This document shows, one piece after another, positions 40,606 to 49,943 of a stretch of 64,000 nucleotides of DNA. Origin of the DNA: Candidatus Obscuribacter sp. GTDB lineage: Bacteria > Cyanobacteriota > Vampirovibrionia > Obscuribacterales > Obscuribacteraceae. The stretch lies in the NCBI GenBank assembly GCA_021772135.1, contig JADYXQ010000122.1, positions 30,445 through 94,444 of the forward strand, written 5' to 3'. Within the stretch, counting starts at the first letter, position 1, and each line of letters begins with the position of its first letter. The notes under the pieces were generated by a model. The model was not told the DNA's origin. It ran no database searches and saw only the letters and a program-made list of their open reading frames with translations. The position numbers and the translations under genes are program-made.

Positions 40606-41312
40606 TGAAAAAAGAAAACTTGTGCCCTGGCTGTGGCTGTAACGTTTTTGCAAACGCCCCTCGCAAAGTGGTGCGTGAAAGATCCCACGGACGAGAAGTA
40701 TTTATTGTTTGTATGCTCTGTTTTGAAAAATTATTTATCGACGAAGAGCACGAGGGATTTCCGATTATTGATTTCAACGCCGCCGACTTAATTACGGGCG
40801 AGCCACAGATATCCTATTTCGACGACCAGCAACTTTTTGCTGGCTTGCATAGTGGCGAAATTCAAAATCCAGTGGTGATAGCTTGTTCTGAAATGGGGCT
40901 ATGCCTGCCCAGAATTTCCCCCGCGGCTGATGTGCTGATTCTGCAAAACTTCGGAACTCACAAAATTCCTGGTGACGCACAGCTGACTTTCCTGATTGAA
41001 AGAACCAGGACGAATCATGTCGTGATGTATGGCCATTCTCGTTGTCGGTTCCTGAGTTGGTTCATGGAAGACGAAGAACGCCCGGATAAACAGGATTCCA
41101 AACTATATAATTCTGTTGACGAGCTTGCTCGAAGGGCGGTGCTTAACGATATTCGCATACTCGCGCAATCTGACACAATGAAAGAGCTAGCAGCGAAGTA
41201 CGATATTCAGCTACACGCCTGGCTTTACGATGATTCTACTGATCAATTGCACGCTTATGACCCGGCAAGTGCCAGATTCGTCGACACTCGCACCACCAGT
41301 TGCAAGCAATAA
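40605..41312 (+). CDS. Divergent beta-carbonic-anhydrase-like protein with N-terminal zinc-ribbon-like Cys pairs
   Basis: CPGCGC...CMLCF; VVIACSEMGL ... DVLILQNFGTHKIP ... VVMYGHSRCRF ... LHAWLYDDSTDQLHAYD aligns with beta-CA CSDSR / RNAGN / GHxxCG / GW.YD.xTG landmarks. Confidence 0.65.
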   Translation: MKKENLCPGCGCNVFANAPRKVVRERSHGREVFIVCMLCFEKLFIDEEHEGFPIIDFNAADLITGEPQISYFDDQQLFAGLHSGEIQNPVVIACSEMGLCLPRISPAADVLILQNFGTHKIPGDAQLTFLIERTRTNHVVMYGHSRCRFLSWFMEDEERPDKQDSKLYNSVDELARRAVLNDIRILAQSDTMKELAAKYDIQLHAWLYDDSTDQLHAYDPASARFVDTRTTSCKQ

Positions 41313-41322
41313 CGCGTTTTCA

Positions 41323-42234
41323 CTATGGATTACAACGCTGACAGTAAGTTGCCTCGACAAGCGTAAGCCCGTCTCGGCGAGGCAGTTTTTGACTGTAGCT
41401 GCATTTAGAACAAGAATGGATCTCGAAGGCGGGTGCTTCCTGCGATGGATACCCGCAGTCTTCGCAAGGCAAACTGCCCGCCACCCCTGTTATACCCCAG
41501 CCAGGGCACTCGCATTGTGCACAAGCCCGTTGCAGTCGACGCGCCAGCTTAATCGCCAACCTGCGAATCACGCGCTGTCTCAGTGGATTCATGTGCGCCC
41601 GCATATCTGTTTCTATCCGTGCCAATCCGTCATTGGACTGAGACTTGCAAAATTCTATGGCTTCTTCCAGAGTCGCCCGATCGCGAATGCCTTTGATTAA
41701 AGTGAGGGGCTCTTTTCCAGAAAATGCTCCTCCTGCTTTCTCTGGCCGTGACCTCTTTTGATTGTGCGGTAGCACGATTAAACCATGAGAAGGAAAACGG
41801 ACCTGCTCTAGAAACGCTGCTGCTGCTGCTATTGAGGATACGTTAGTGTGATTGTAATTTGTTTCTGTTGATATGGTCTGCTCCGCTATTTCAATTCCAA
41901 GCTCGTCATCAATAAAGACCATGAATTCTTGGTTTCCAGGAATAAAGATTAACTGCGGGTGAGGACCAAAGCTACCTTCATTGGCGAAACCAAATGGCAG
42001 TTTTGTTATCGACATCCCCAGCCGGGCTTTTCGTATCGCCGTCTCAAGTGGGGTACCATCGCGCTCTACTTCTCCGCTAAAAGTCCCCAGGGCATCTGTA
42101 TCAATTCCAGGTGGAGAAATGAGACTCATGCCCAGACCAGTCAGCATAGGCTTTTCGATTGCCCAAAGCTTCTCGTGCTTGGTGGCTAATACGGCTGTCT
42201 TGCCCCGATATCGGTTTACACTTAAAGCCCTCAT
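41323..42234 (-). CDS. DUF6671-like protein with C-terminal multi-zinc-ribbon region
   Basis: ACAQCECPGWGITGVAGSLPCEDCGYPSQEAPAFEIHSCSKCSYSQ...YCQRC; start ATG one nt after the dabA stop (TAAGATG). Confidence 0.65.
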   Translation of the reverse strand: MRALSVNRYRGKTAVLATKHEKLWAIEKPMLTGLGMSLISPPGIDTDALGTFSGEVERDGTPLETAIRKARLGMSITKLPFGFANEGSFGPHPQLIFIPGNQEFMVFIDDELGIEIAEQTISTETNYNHTNVSSIAAAAAFLEQVRFPSHGLIVLPHNQKRSRPEKAGGAFSGKEPLTLIKGIRDRATLEEAIEFCKSQSNDGLARIETDMRAHMNPLRQRVIRRLAIKLARRLQRACAQCECPGWGITGVAGSLPCEDCGYPSQEAPAFEIHSCSKCSYSQKLPRRDGLTLVEATYCQRCNP

Positions 42235-42235
42235 C

Positions 42236-44671
42236 TTAAGCGAAAACTGAAAACTCATTGTTGTCTAATCTCGCCGCTGAAGTTGCTGACTGGCATCGTT
42301 TGATTTGGCGCCACTTGCCGACATCGTCTGCTTCGTAAAATTCCTCCGTTAAAGGATCGAGCGCAATCAGTCTAATCCAGCGGTTTGACACAAGGTTCCT
42401 TACTTCGACATACTTATTCAAAACGTCGTCGATTGAGGTGAGTGGTGCCCTAATTATGGCAAGCAAGCGCATCGGCTCATGCCTAAACCCTTCACTAGCC
42501 ATTACTGATTGCAACGGCAATCCAATTTTTAGGTCGCTTTGCGCTCCCTGCATGACGCCGAAGTCTCCGATGACGTTATGCAAAACCTTACTACCACTGC
42601 CGAAGACTTTATTGTCCATAGTTGACAGGTAGTACTGAATGTTGATCCATTGTGCCACCACAAGCGGTGCTGTCATAATCAGCTCGAGCACTTTGCGGTC
42701 ACTGTCGTTTTCGTACTGATAAGAGTGCAGAAACACGCGTCCCTCAAGGTCTGAATCTTTGCTCAGGCTTCTTGGCGCCGCGAGGAATGCCGCGTTACCA
42801 GCTAATCCCCATTCTGGTGCTATTTGTGCCCAATCGTGAGATCGCTTGAGAGGATTGTTTAATACTGTCAGGCAGCTTTGCGGAAGTGTTGCTGCTCGTC
42901 TGCTACGAACAGCCGTACCTGCAACACTAAGGTCATCTTTTAATTGATTGATAATTATGTGGTGATCTTCAGATAGATTTTCTGCGTCATAAAACGTGAA
43001 AAGATCGGTCGTCGTGTCGTGCTCTGCTGCTATGAAGAGCGTATCGTCGGGAACACGAATGCCTTTGACTGCAAGCTGAGCTCGCACCGTTTGGTCATTA
43101 AGAACATCGGCTGCCAGCCGGGCGCTAAAACCGCCTGCATTCCCGCCGCACGCTCCACAATCTAGAGATGAGGCGTAGGGGTTGTTGACTGAAGAGCTTT
43201 TGTGGCCGCAAAATACCATCACTTTGCCAAAATGTGTAAACCCGATTCCATTCAAGGCGCCTTCGGCAAGCGAAGTCTTTTCGTCGAGTGAAAATTCAGA
43301 TGAGTCAAGCTTCGTCGAGCCTTTCCCCCCCCAAATGTTGTCCAGTTGAAGCGAGACCCGGTGCAAAAGTTCAGGAAAGAATGTCTTTGCCAGAAGCGGT
43401 ATCGACGACCAGAGCCCAAGCAGCTCCACAAGTCCAAAGGCACCGGCAAGACTGCACTTCAGTCTCTTCTTGAGCTGCAACGCAGATACGTCAAGAGCTT
43501 GCCAGCTCATCGTTTTAGCTTTCTCGGCAACGCTAGCCGTCTCGCAGACTTCTTTTTCAGGTTTAAGCAAAACTGGGCAGAGGTCGAAAGACATTGCGCT
43601 TCCTAATTCTTTCAAACGCATTGGCATGGCGAAAAAACCGGCAAATCCGTACGTTGAGTATGGTCCTAACTGCTCCAACTCTCGGCGAATCGGCTCAGAG
43701 CGCACATCAATGCAGAAGACCATCTGACAGCAAGCTATTTTGTCTGATGCTGCCTTTACATTCAACGATGAAAGTAGTTTGTTGCGGTAGTTAAGCTCAT
43801 AAGCATCTTGCCAGACCGGACCGTAGTCGTCGCCCTCGCTAGCACTGCTCGGGACTGCATGTTCTGACTTGAGAAGATTGCGGACAAGACCTAAGTCAGC
43901 ACATTTATACCAGCGCTTAGCGACGACCTGCGACAGCATCTTTTCATAGAACAGCCTTATTGCTAAATAATCGGCAAGAATGCCTGCTTCTCCGTTTTCT
44001 ATCTCTTTCCATTTGAGATAACTGGCAAAGCCCGGCAATTGAGTTAAGTGTCTTCTAAAGTATGGCGCGGCATCCTGTGGTTGGATTTCAAGCTCTGCTA
44101 CTAATGCTGCCAAAGTATCTTGCGACGACTCTGATAATTCATTGATCGACTGCGACCAATCTCTGCAACCGTGCCACCACATTGACAAGTCGTGCCTGGC
44201 CATGTCTTTCCAGAAGTGAAAGAAGCTCCGCTTATCGCTGCTATCTGACCACTGAGCCTGCGTTCGATCAAGAAACGCGCCGCACCACTTGATCATCTGA
44301 CGATTTATTATTGAGACCAAGAGCGAGCCTGTTGTGCGGTCAAGCATCTCAGCGAGGTTCAGCACAGTACGCTCTCGTTCGTTTCCAACAGTGGCCTTAC
44401 GCACCTGGCTCTGGAAAGATTCTTCTAGGTCAGATGGTGTAATCCGTTCGGATTCGTACATCGCTCTGTAATCGGAAAGCGGCAGGAAGCCATTGGCACC
44501 GAATAGATCATTGGATCGCCGCATCGCTTTTTCAAATGGAATCTTTTCCAGGCCCTTTAGAGCGTTGCATGCTATGAAGTTAGTTAGCGGATAGAAAGAG
44601 TTTATACAACTCATCGCTTCACTTACGGCATCACTCAGGTTCTGAACCTGAACTGCTTTGGTGTCCCTCAT
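42236..44671 (-). CDS. dabA: DabA-type inorganic carbon transporter subunit (DUF2309)
   Basis: 811 aa; MVFCIDVRSEPIRRELEQLG (Cys/Asp) and FCGHKSSSVNNPYASSLDCGACGGNAGGFSARLAADVLN (His/Cys), diagnostic of DabA/UPF0753. Confidence 0.93.
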   Translation of the reverse strand: MRDTKAVQVQNLSDAVSEAMSCINSFYPLTNFIACNALKGLEKIPFEKAMRRSNDLFGANGFLPLSDYRAMYESERITPSDLEESFQSQVRKATVGNERERTVLNLAEMLDRTTGSLLVSIINRQMIKWCGAFLDRTQAQWSDSSDKRSFFHFWKDMARHDLSMWWHGCRDWSQSINELSESSQDTLAALVAELEIQPQDAAPYFRRHLTQLPGFASYLKWKEIENGEAGILADYLAIRLFYEKMLSQVVAKRWYKCADLGLVRNLLKSEHAVPSSASEGDDYGPVWQDAYELNYRNKLLSSLNVKAASDKIACCQMVFCIDVRSEPIRRELEQLGPYSTYGFAGFFAMPMRLKELGSAMSFDLCPVLLKPEKEVCETASVAEKAKTMSWQALDVSALQLKKRLKCSLAGAFGLVELLGLWSSIPLLAKTFFPELLHRVSLQLDNIWGGKGSTKLDSSEFSLDEKTSLAEGALNGIGFTHFGKVMVFCGHKSSSVNNPYASSLDCGACGGNAGGFSARLAADVLNDQTVRAQLAVKGIRVPDDTLFIAAEHDTTTDLFTFYDAENLSEDHHIIINQLKDDLSVAGTAVRSRRAATLPQSCLTVLNNPLKRSHDWAQIAPEWGLAGNAAFLAAPRSLSKDSDLEGRVFLHSYQYENDSDRKVLELIMTAPLVVAQWINIQYYLSTMDNKVFGSGSKVLHNVIGDFGVMQGAQSDLKIGLPLQSVMASEGFRHEPMRLLAIIRAPLTSIDDVLNKYVEVRNLVSNRWIRLIALDPLTEEFYEADDVGKWRQIKRCQSATSAARLDNNEFSVFA

Positions 44672-44704
44672 TTATTACTCCTCATATTTTTAGAAAGACA
44701 TCTT

Positions 44705-46258
44705 TCAGTGAGAATTTCGTCTTACTCGCAACCAATTTGAAAAAGCGGAAGTGATCTCCTCGGTATAGAAACCGTTGAGGCTGTGCACATACAGTGCGCT
44801 CGCAAGCCTGCTCTTCCGTGCGATCGATAATGTCATGGCAATCACCGCGAATGATGCCAGACAAAGCGGCAGAAGCCACCCGGTTATGGCATGCTCCGTC
44901 TGCAATAACTTCTCCAGTTGCACACTACCCAATGCACTGGCAGAAGCGAGGCCGAGCACAGAAAACCAAAACAGAGCTAGAGAATTAAGGCTGACACGAT
45001 TGACTGCCGGCACTGCACACAGAATAGCAGTGGCTGCGATGATTGCTGAAATAGCCGTCCATCCTGAATTGGGGCAGGCTATTAACAATGCGCAGCAGAA
45101 ACCTAGTGCTGTTGCCAAAATAAAAACTAGGTTCCTCAATTTTTTTCCCTTTCCTTCTTTCGCCTCAACGGTATAGGCAAATCGCCTTTTTGCAAGCCCT
45201 TCTGCGACAGCGCTACCAGACTGAAGGAACATGTGGCATTTGAACAGTCCATGAGCTAACAAGTGAAAAAGAGCAAAGCCCAACGCACCAGCGGCGCACT
45301 GCAAGCTCATAAATCCCATTTGCCCTACGGTTGAATACACCAGCTTGCGCTTCACGTCGGGCTGAGCGGACATGCTGAGCGTGCCTATCACCACAGAAAT
45401 AGCCGCCAGACCGCCCCACAGCAGCAGCACCACTGGAGATTCATTCAGTACTGGCATCATGCGGTAAGCCACCACCGCAGAGACATTCACTATGCCTGCA
45501 TGCAATAGACCAGACAGCGGTGTCGGTGCATCGAGCGTAGCCAGGAGCCATCTATGAAACGGAAAGAGGGCTGACTTGATACTGAATGATAGAATCAGGA
45601 GCAAACAAATCAAATTGCCTATAGTCAGCGGCAGCTTCAGTCCGAGTAGATGTAATTGACCGTTAAAAGACCCAAGCTGCTGGGGCAGCTCGCTGAAAGT
45701 AACACATTCACTGCAGCTCATAACGATTACTAGCGCTGCAAGCAGGAGTGCATCGCTCAGCAAGTGGTGTCTCAAGACAACAGATGCAGCTTCGCGGCTA
45801 TCTGGCTGCAAGCACATGATCCGCCACAATCCCAGTGACAGAAGGTGCCAACAGATGATGCTCAGGGGTAAGCTGTCGGAGACCGCCAGCACAGCTGCGG
45901 TGGATGATAACAAAGACAGAATACAGAGAAAGCTTTGGCGTGTTTTGTCGCCGCCTAAATAGCGTTCGCTGAAAGCTATTACCACAGCAGAGATTAGCGT
46001 TATTGCCGCTATCACACAACTGGATGCAGGATCTAATTGCAGCTCCAGCCACCGATCACCAAGCACGACCTGCGTTGAAACTGATTGGCAGAAAACAGAA
46101 ACCAGCGCAATAATTGCAAAAACAAAGGCCGTGATATGACCGACGATCAGCAGCTTCGATTGCCACTTCTCACTGAAAGCGATTTGACTGCAAACAACTG
46201 CCAGCACTGGTGTCAATAGTGCGCCGAGCTGGCTTGCAATAAAGAATTCTGTACTCAT
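44705..46258 (-). CDS. dabB: DabB-type NuoL/MrpA-like proton-conducting subunit
   Basis: Polytopic; FPFHRWLLATLDAPTPLSGLLHAGIVNVSAVVAYRM; KRKLVYSTVGQMGFMSLQCAAGALGFALFHLLAHGLFKCHMFLQSGSAV. Confidence 0.9.
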   Translation of the reverse strand: MSTEFFIASQLGALLTPVLAVVCSQIAFSEKWQSKLLIVGHITAFVFAIIALVSVFCQSVSTQVVLGDRWLELQLDPASSCVIAAITLISAVVIAFSERYLGGDKTRQSFLCILSLLSSTAAVLAVSDSLPLSIICWHLLSLGLWRIMCLQPDSREAASVVLRHHLLSDALLLAALVIVMSCSECVTFSELPQQLGSFNGQLHLLGLKLPLTIGNLICLLLILSFSIKSALFPFHRWLLATLDAPTPLSGLLHAGIVNVSAVVAYRMMPVLNESPVVLLLWGGLAAISVVIGTLSMSAQPDVKRKLVYSTVGQMGFMSLQCAAGALGFALFHLLAHGLFKCHMFLQSGSAVAEGLAKRRFAYTVEAKEGKGKKLRNLVFILATALGFCCALLIACPNSGWTAISAIIAATAILCAVPAVNRVSLNSLALFWFSVLGLASASALGSVQLEKLLQTEHAITGWLLPLCLASFAVIAMTLSIARKSRLASALYVHSLNGFYTEEITSAFSNWLRVRRNSH

Positions 46259-46283
46259 TATTCCCTCGCGTGATTTTGTCGAA

Positions 46284-47276
46284 CTAACCGATCAGCCTTA
46301 CGGAAGGCAACCCGGACTGGTGCCCTAAGTCCTGGCCATCAAGTTCGAAGATCTCTTCTAGCTCTGAAGTGGACATGCCTAGAGCTTTAGCCGCTTCGAC
46401 AGCACACCATACTTCCGCCCTGGATACGGGCTCACTGATCGCCGATTGCATCGCTTCGCTCAATTGGTGAAGAGCGCTTTCAGAGAGTCTTTCGGCAATA
46501 CCCTTACCGCTTAAAGAATGTCTTGAGGCAAGCAGGTCTTTGAGAACTTGATCAGCGCGTTTTTGCATTGCTGGATTTTTGTCATAGATGACCGCAGCAA
46601 GTTTTTCATTTGGAAATTCTGGCAGTGTCTCCAGCAGCTCGCAGTAGAGTGCGGCGGTTAGCGCTTCTCGCTCAGGCGAAGGCAATGGGTGACGAATTTG
46701 CGTTAAGACCACAAGATCCGGATCTAGTGCGCTGCCGATGCGCGCGATATCACCTCTAGCCACAGCGCCTGCTTCGAAAATCAAAACATCCGTGCCTTGC
46801 GGCATGGAAAGTACTTCTCTGACACACCCAAACCAGCCAAGATTTTCCATGAAAGCAATATGCGTTTTTGCGTTATTCTGAAGCAGTTGGCTGAGCAGCA
46901 TCATCGTCACACGGCGTCCATTACTGCCTGTCACACCGACCACTCTCGGCTGCACGCGATGTCGCCAATAACGAACTATATCTAGAAGGGCGGTCCTGGT
47001 ATCCGGTACGGAAATCAGGACTGCATCTTTTGCGGCTGCTGCGTAACGGCTGCGACGATTGACAATGCAACCGCGCGCGCCTCTTTCGATAGCCAAACTC
47101 AAGTCGTCATGCGGGTCATGACGCTCAGAAGGAATAGCAATAAACCAATCGCCTGGAGTCAATTCGTCAAGGTTCCAAACGATCTTGCCTGGTTGTTCAT
47201 CGATACATCCCGACTTTAAGCGGCTGTTGGTTGCGTAAAGAATTTCTTCTGCTGTTAGTTCTGCGACCATGGTCAT
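46284..47276 (-). CDS. Truncated Mur-ligase-like protein (MurE/MurF N and central domains) with altered P-loop
   Basis: LTPGDWFIAIPSERHDPHDDLSLAIERGARGCIVNR; VVGVTGSNGRRVTMMLLSQLL; VLIFEAGAVARGDIARIGSALDPDLVVLTQIRHPLPS. Confidence 0.7.
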   Translation of the reverse strand: MTMVAELTAEEILYATNSRLKSGCIDEQPGKIVWNLDELTPGDWFIAIPSERHDPHDDLSLAIERGARGCIVNRRSRYAAAAKDAVLISVPDTRTALLDIVRYWRHRVQPRVVGVTGSNGRRVTMMLLSQLLQNNAKTHIAFMENLGWFGCVREVLSMPQGTDVLIFEAGAVARGDIARIGSALDPDLVVLTQIRHPLPSPEREALTAALYCELLETLPEFPNEKLAAVIYDKNPAMQKRADQVLKDLLASRHSLSGKGIAERLSESALHQLSEAMQSAISEPVSRAEVWCAVEAAKALGMSTSELEEIFELDGQDLGHQSGLPSVRLIG

Positions 47277-47295
47277 AACTTTACCTCAGCGAATG

Positions 47296-47316
47296 TGTGC
47301 AAATATCTAGATATTT
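47296..47316 (-). promoter_or_regulatory. Putative ArsR-type operator site 2 (TAGATATTTGCACA within AAATATCTAGATATTT)
   Basis: 16-bp perfect palindrome 47301-47316 immediately upstream of the Mur-like/dabBA operon start. Confidence 0.55.
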
Positions 47317-47513
47317 CAATCTGGCGATATATGTAAGTATAGCTGACCAACCCCTACTGTCAAACGCTTCTACTGCTTGTGACGAAATGGTAAATCATCC
47401 TGGAACCGTCGTATGCAGCCCTTCTTGCGTCAAGCACGCACGCATGATACTATTGATATGTCTTCATGTTCAAATAAATGAATATATATAAATTTAAACA
47501 AGCGGAGGCTTTT

Positions 47514-47912
47514 ATGCCGCACAGAGCCATAGTGGCACGACAACTCGCCAAGCTCTTTTCAGTGTTATCACACCCTGTACGGGTGCAAATAATCGTCGAG
47601 CTCAGAAGCGGCGAACTTTGCGTCAACTCCTTGCAAGGCATCCTTGAAATAAGGCAATCGGCAGTCTCGCAGCACTTGGCTTTGCTCAAGTCTCATAACT
47701 TGATCAAGGAGCGAAGAGACGGTCGGCATGTCCTATATAGCCTATCCATAGCAGCTATTGCACCATGGCTGGTGGAGGGAATACCGCTTATCCTGCCGGA
47801 TGATTCGGATTCCAAACTACTAAAGTCGGCAGCTCAACTTGCTTTGAATCAATGGTCTGAGCCACTGAATAAACAAGATGATCACAAAACGGCAGTATTT
47901 CTAACAAACTAA
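47514..47912 (+). CDS. ArsR-family winged-helix transcriptional regulator
   Basis: MPHRAIVARQLAKLFSVLSHPVRVQIIVELRSGELCVNSLQGILEIRQSAVSQHLALLKSHNLIKERRDGRHVLYSL; internal ATG at 47514 has SD gcggagg. Confidence 0.9.
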   Translation: MPHRAIVARQLAKLFSVLSHPVRVQIIVELRSGELCVNSLQGILEIRQSAVSQHLALLKSHNLIKERRDGRHVLYSLSIAAIAPWLVEGIPLILPDDSDSKLLKSAAQLALNQWSEPLNKQDDHKTAVFLTN

Positions 47913-47929
47913 AGAACTAGAGGTAACTA

Positions 47930-48325
47930 TCAAGCTTTTGGCGTTCGCTTCTTTGGCCCTGGCTGAGGCTTGGCTTCTGGTCCCCAAACTGTTTTTACGC
48001 TCTGGATTGCAGACATCATTTTCTCTATCTCTGAGGCATCTGGAGAGATAAAGGAGACGCCATCCATGATCCAGCTTGCCAATTTTGGATTACGAAGATG
48101 ATAGAAAACATTTCTACCTTGTCGCATTTCAACGACCAGGTGATGACTTCTAAGAACCGCTAGCTGTTGCGACACAGCCGAGTGGGTTATTCCCAATATA
48201 TCTTTGAGGTTGCCGACAGATAAGTCTTCGCGCTTCAACTCTTCAATTATGCGTATCCGAAGTGGGTGGGAAAGCACGCCAAATAGTTTCGCCATCTCCG
48301 CGCTGACAACCGCCCTATAAGGCAT
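47930..48325 (-). CDS. ArsR-family winged-helix transcriptional regulator (paralogue of the previous)
   Basis: MPYRAVVSAEMAKLFGVLSHPLRIRIIEELKREDLSVGNLKDILGITHSAVSQQLAVLRSHHLVVEMRQGRNVFYHL; SD aagaggtgg. Confidence 0.9.
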   Translation of the reverse strand: MPYRAVVSAEMAKLFGVLSHPLRIRIIEELKREDLSVGNLKDILGITHSAVSQQLAVLRSHHLVVEMRQGRNVFYHLRNPKLASWIMDGVSFISPDASEIEKMMSAIQSVKTVWGPEAKPQPGPKKRTPKA

Positions 48326-48345
48326 ACGACCACCTCTTAATAACT

Positions 48346-48367
48346 TGTGCAAAGTTTAGCATATCTA
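48346..48367 (-). promoter_or_regulatory. Putative ArsR-type operator site 3 (TAGATATGCTAAACTTTGCACA)
   Basis: Same TAGATAT and TTGCACA half sites as sites 1-2, upstream of the second ArsR gene. Confidence 0.45.
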
Positions 48368-49921
48368 CATAAGTCGGCAAGTCACGGCTCTAAAGGCAGC
48401 CACCGACTGCATGTAATCGACATGGACTTCAACGAGCCGCATTTGCGCCTCTGCAGAGGATCGTTCGCGCTGATTGACTAAAAATAAGGTGCTGTCGCCA
48501 GCTCCAAAGCGCAAGCGTTCGCCGTCCTCTACTTGCTTTGCCTTTCTTACTTCAAGTAGCGTCGCCTGCCAGCGTTCATAAGATGTATTGATTCCTGAAA
48601 CAGTATCGTCAACTTCAGCTTGAATGCGCAACTTTTCTGCTCTTTCGTCGAGGTTCAACTTTTGAATCTTTAGCTGTGCTGCTTGCGTTTGTCCTCTGGC
48701 GGTCCGCTGTCTAATTGGCAATGACACAGTCATACCACCACGCACAACTGGTCCGATGCCCTGAGAACCGGTGTCCGCACCTTGAAGCAAGTATGCATCC
48801 ATGGCCGGCAAGATCATATTCTGCGCTAGTCTCAGTTCGACTTTTGCTTGCTCCCGTTCTATTGAAATTCTCTTCAATTCGGGACGTAATTGCAGCGCTG
48901 ATTTTCTTCCCTCCATCCATTCGGCTTCTTTCAATTCACGAGGCTCTGGTGCAAGTGCAGGTACCTCCTGGAAGCTCGGAATGGCTTTCGGGAAGCCGTT
49001 TTCATCCCACAAGAAAACTGACAACATAAGAGAAGACTTTTGAAATTCCCGCTCAGTTTTGACAAGTGCGGCTTGGCGCCTCTGTATTTCTTGCTCAGAT
49101 TCGGCAATGTCCAACGCTGGTAAATCACCTTTCTCCACCCGAACTTTTATTTGCTCAACTCGTGCCTCTGCAATTTTCACAAGATTGCGAGCAACATCGA
49201 TACGGCCTTTTGCTCCGGCCCAGTCATAGTAAACAGCCGCCGCCTTTAAAAGCACCTCCAACCTTGCAGTTCCAAAAACTTGTGACGCTAGAGGTTCGCC
49301 AAGCTTCGCTTGCTGCTCGGCAGCCGTCTTTTCGTTTATCTTCAAGCCGCGAAGTAATGGCACGGACATTCCCGCATAGTACTCACCGCTTTTGCCGGTA
49401 GGCACAAAAGGTGTCTTTGTGTCGTTGGGATTCAACCTCATCCCAACGAACATTTTAATTCCCGACCGGGTTAGCAGGTCAATCTTTGATTCATTATGAA
49501 TGGCATTTTTTGCTACGCCCGGTGTGAACGTATCCTGTACTCGCAAATATTCATTGAGCGAATTCAAGACAGGGTCAAAGGCACCTGACTTTTCTAATCG
49601 TTTGGCGCTTGCTATGCGCCTTTCCGTATCTGCACTTTGTAATTTCGGATAGTTTTTATCAACAATCTGAAGGAAGTAATCGAGGGAGAATGTCTTACCA
49701 CCATTGTTACCGCTTGCTGTTGGATAGATAGCAGAAAGTTGAGCGGGGCTCCTGCCACTACCTTGCAGGCTCTGCGTACTTGTCGGAGATGGAGGTGCAG
49801 ATGGAGATGGAGGCTTTGCCAAATCATCGCCCTGAGCAGAACTTGCACAGGCGACCGAAAGGAGAACAATTGCGCTAAGTATTGAAGGCAACTTTTCTTG
49901 TTTTGTTCTTTGTAAACGCAT
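48365..49921 (-). CDS. TolC-like outer membrane efflux protein
   Basis: Signal peptide; repeated long helical segments; RIDVARNLVKIAEARVEQIKVRVEKGDLPALDIAESEQEIQRRQAALVKTEREFQ. Confidence 0.85.
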   Translation of the reverse strand: MRLQRTKQEKLPSILSAIVLLSVACASSAQGDDLAKPPSPSAPPSPTSTQSLQGSGRSPAQLSAIYPTASGNNGGKTFSLDYFLQIVDKNYPKLQSADTERRIASAKRLEKSGAFDPVLNSLNEYLRVQDTFTPGVAKNAIHNESKIDLLTRSGIKMFVGMRLNPNDTKTPFVPTGKSGEYYAGMSVPLLRGLKINEKTAAEQQAKLGEPLASQVFGTARLEVLLKAAAVYYDWAGAKGRIDVARNLVKIAEARVEQIKVRVEKGDLPALDIAESEQEIQRRQAALVKTEREFQKSSLMLSVFLWDENGFPKAIPSFQEVPALAPEPRELKEAEWMEGRKSALQLRPELKRISIEREQAKVELRLAQNMILPAMDAYLLQGADTGSQGIGPVVRGGMTVSLPIRQRTARGQTQAAQLKIQKLNLDERAEKLRIQAEVDDTVSGINTSYERWQATLLEVRKAKQVEDGERLRFGAGDSTLFLVNQRERSSAEAQMRLVEVHVDYMQSVAAFRAVTCRLM

Positions 49922-49943
49922 TATCGCTGCGTACCTTTCTCTA

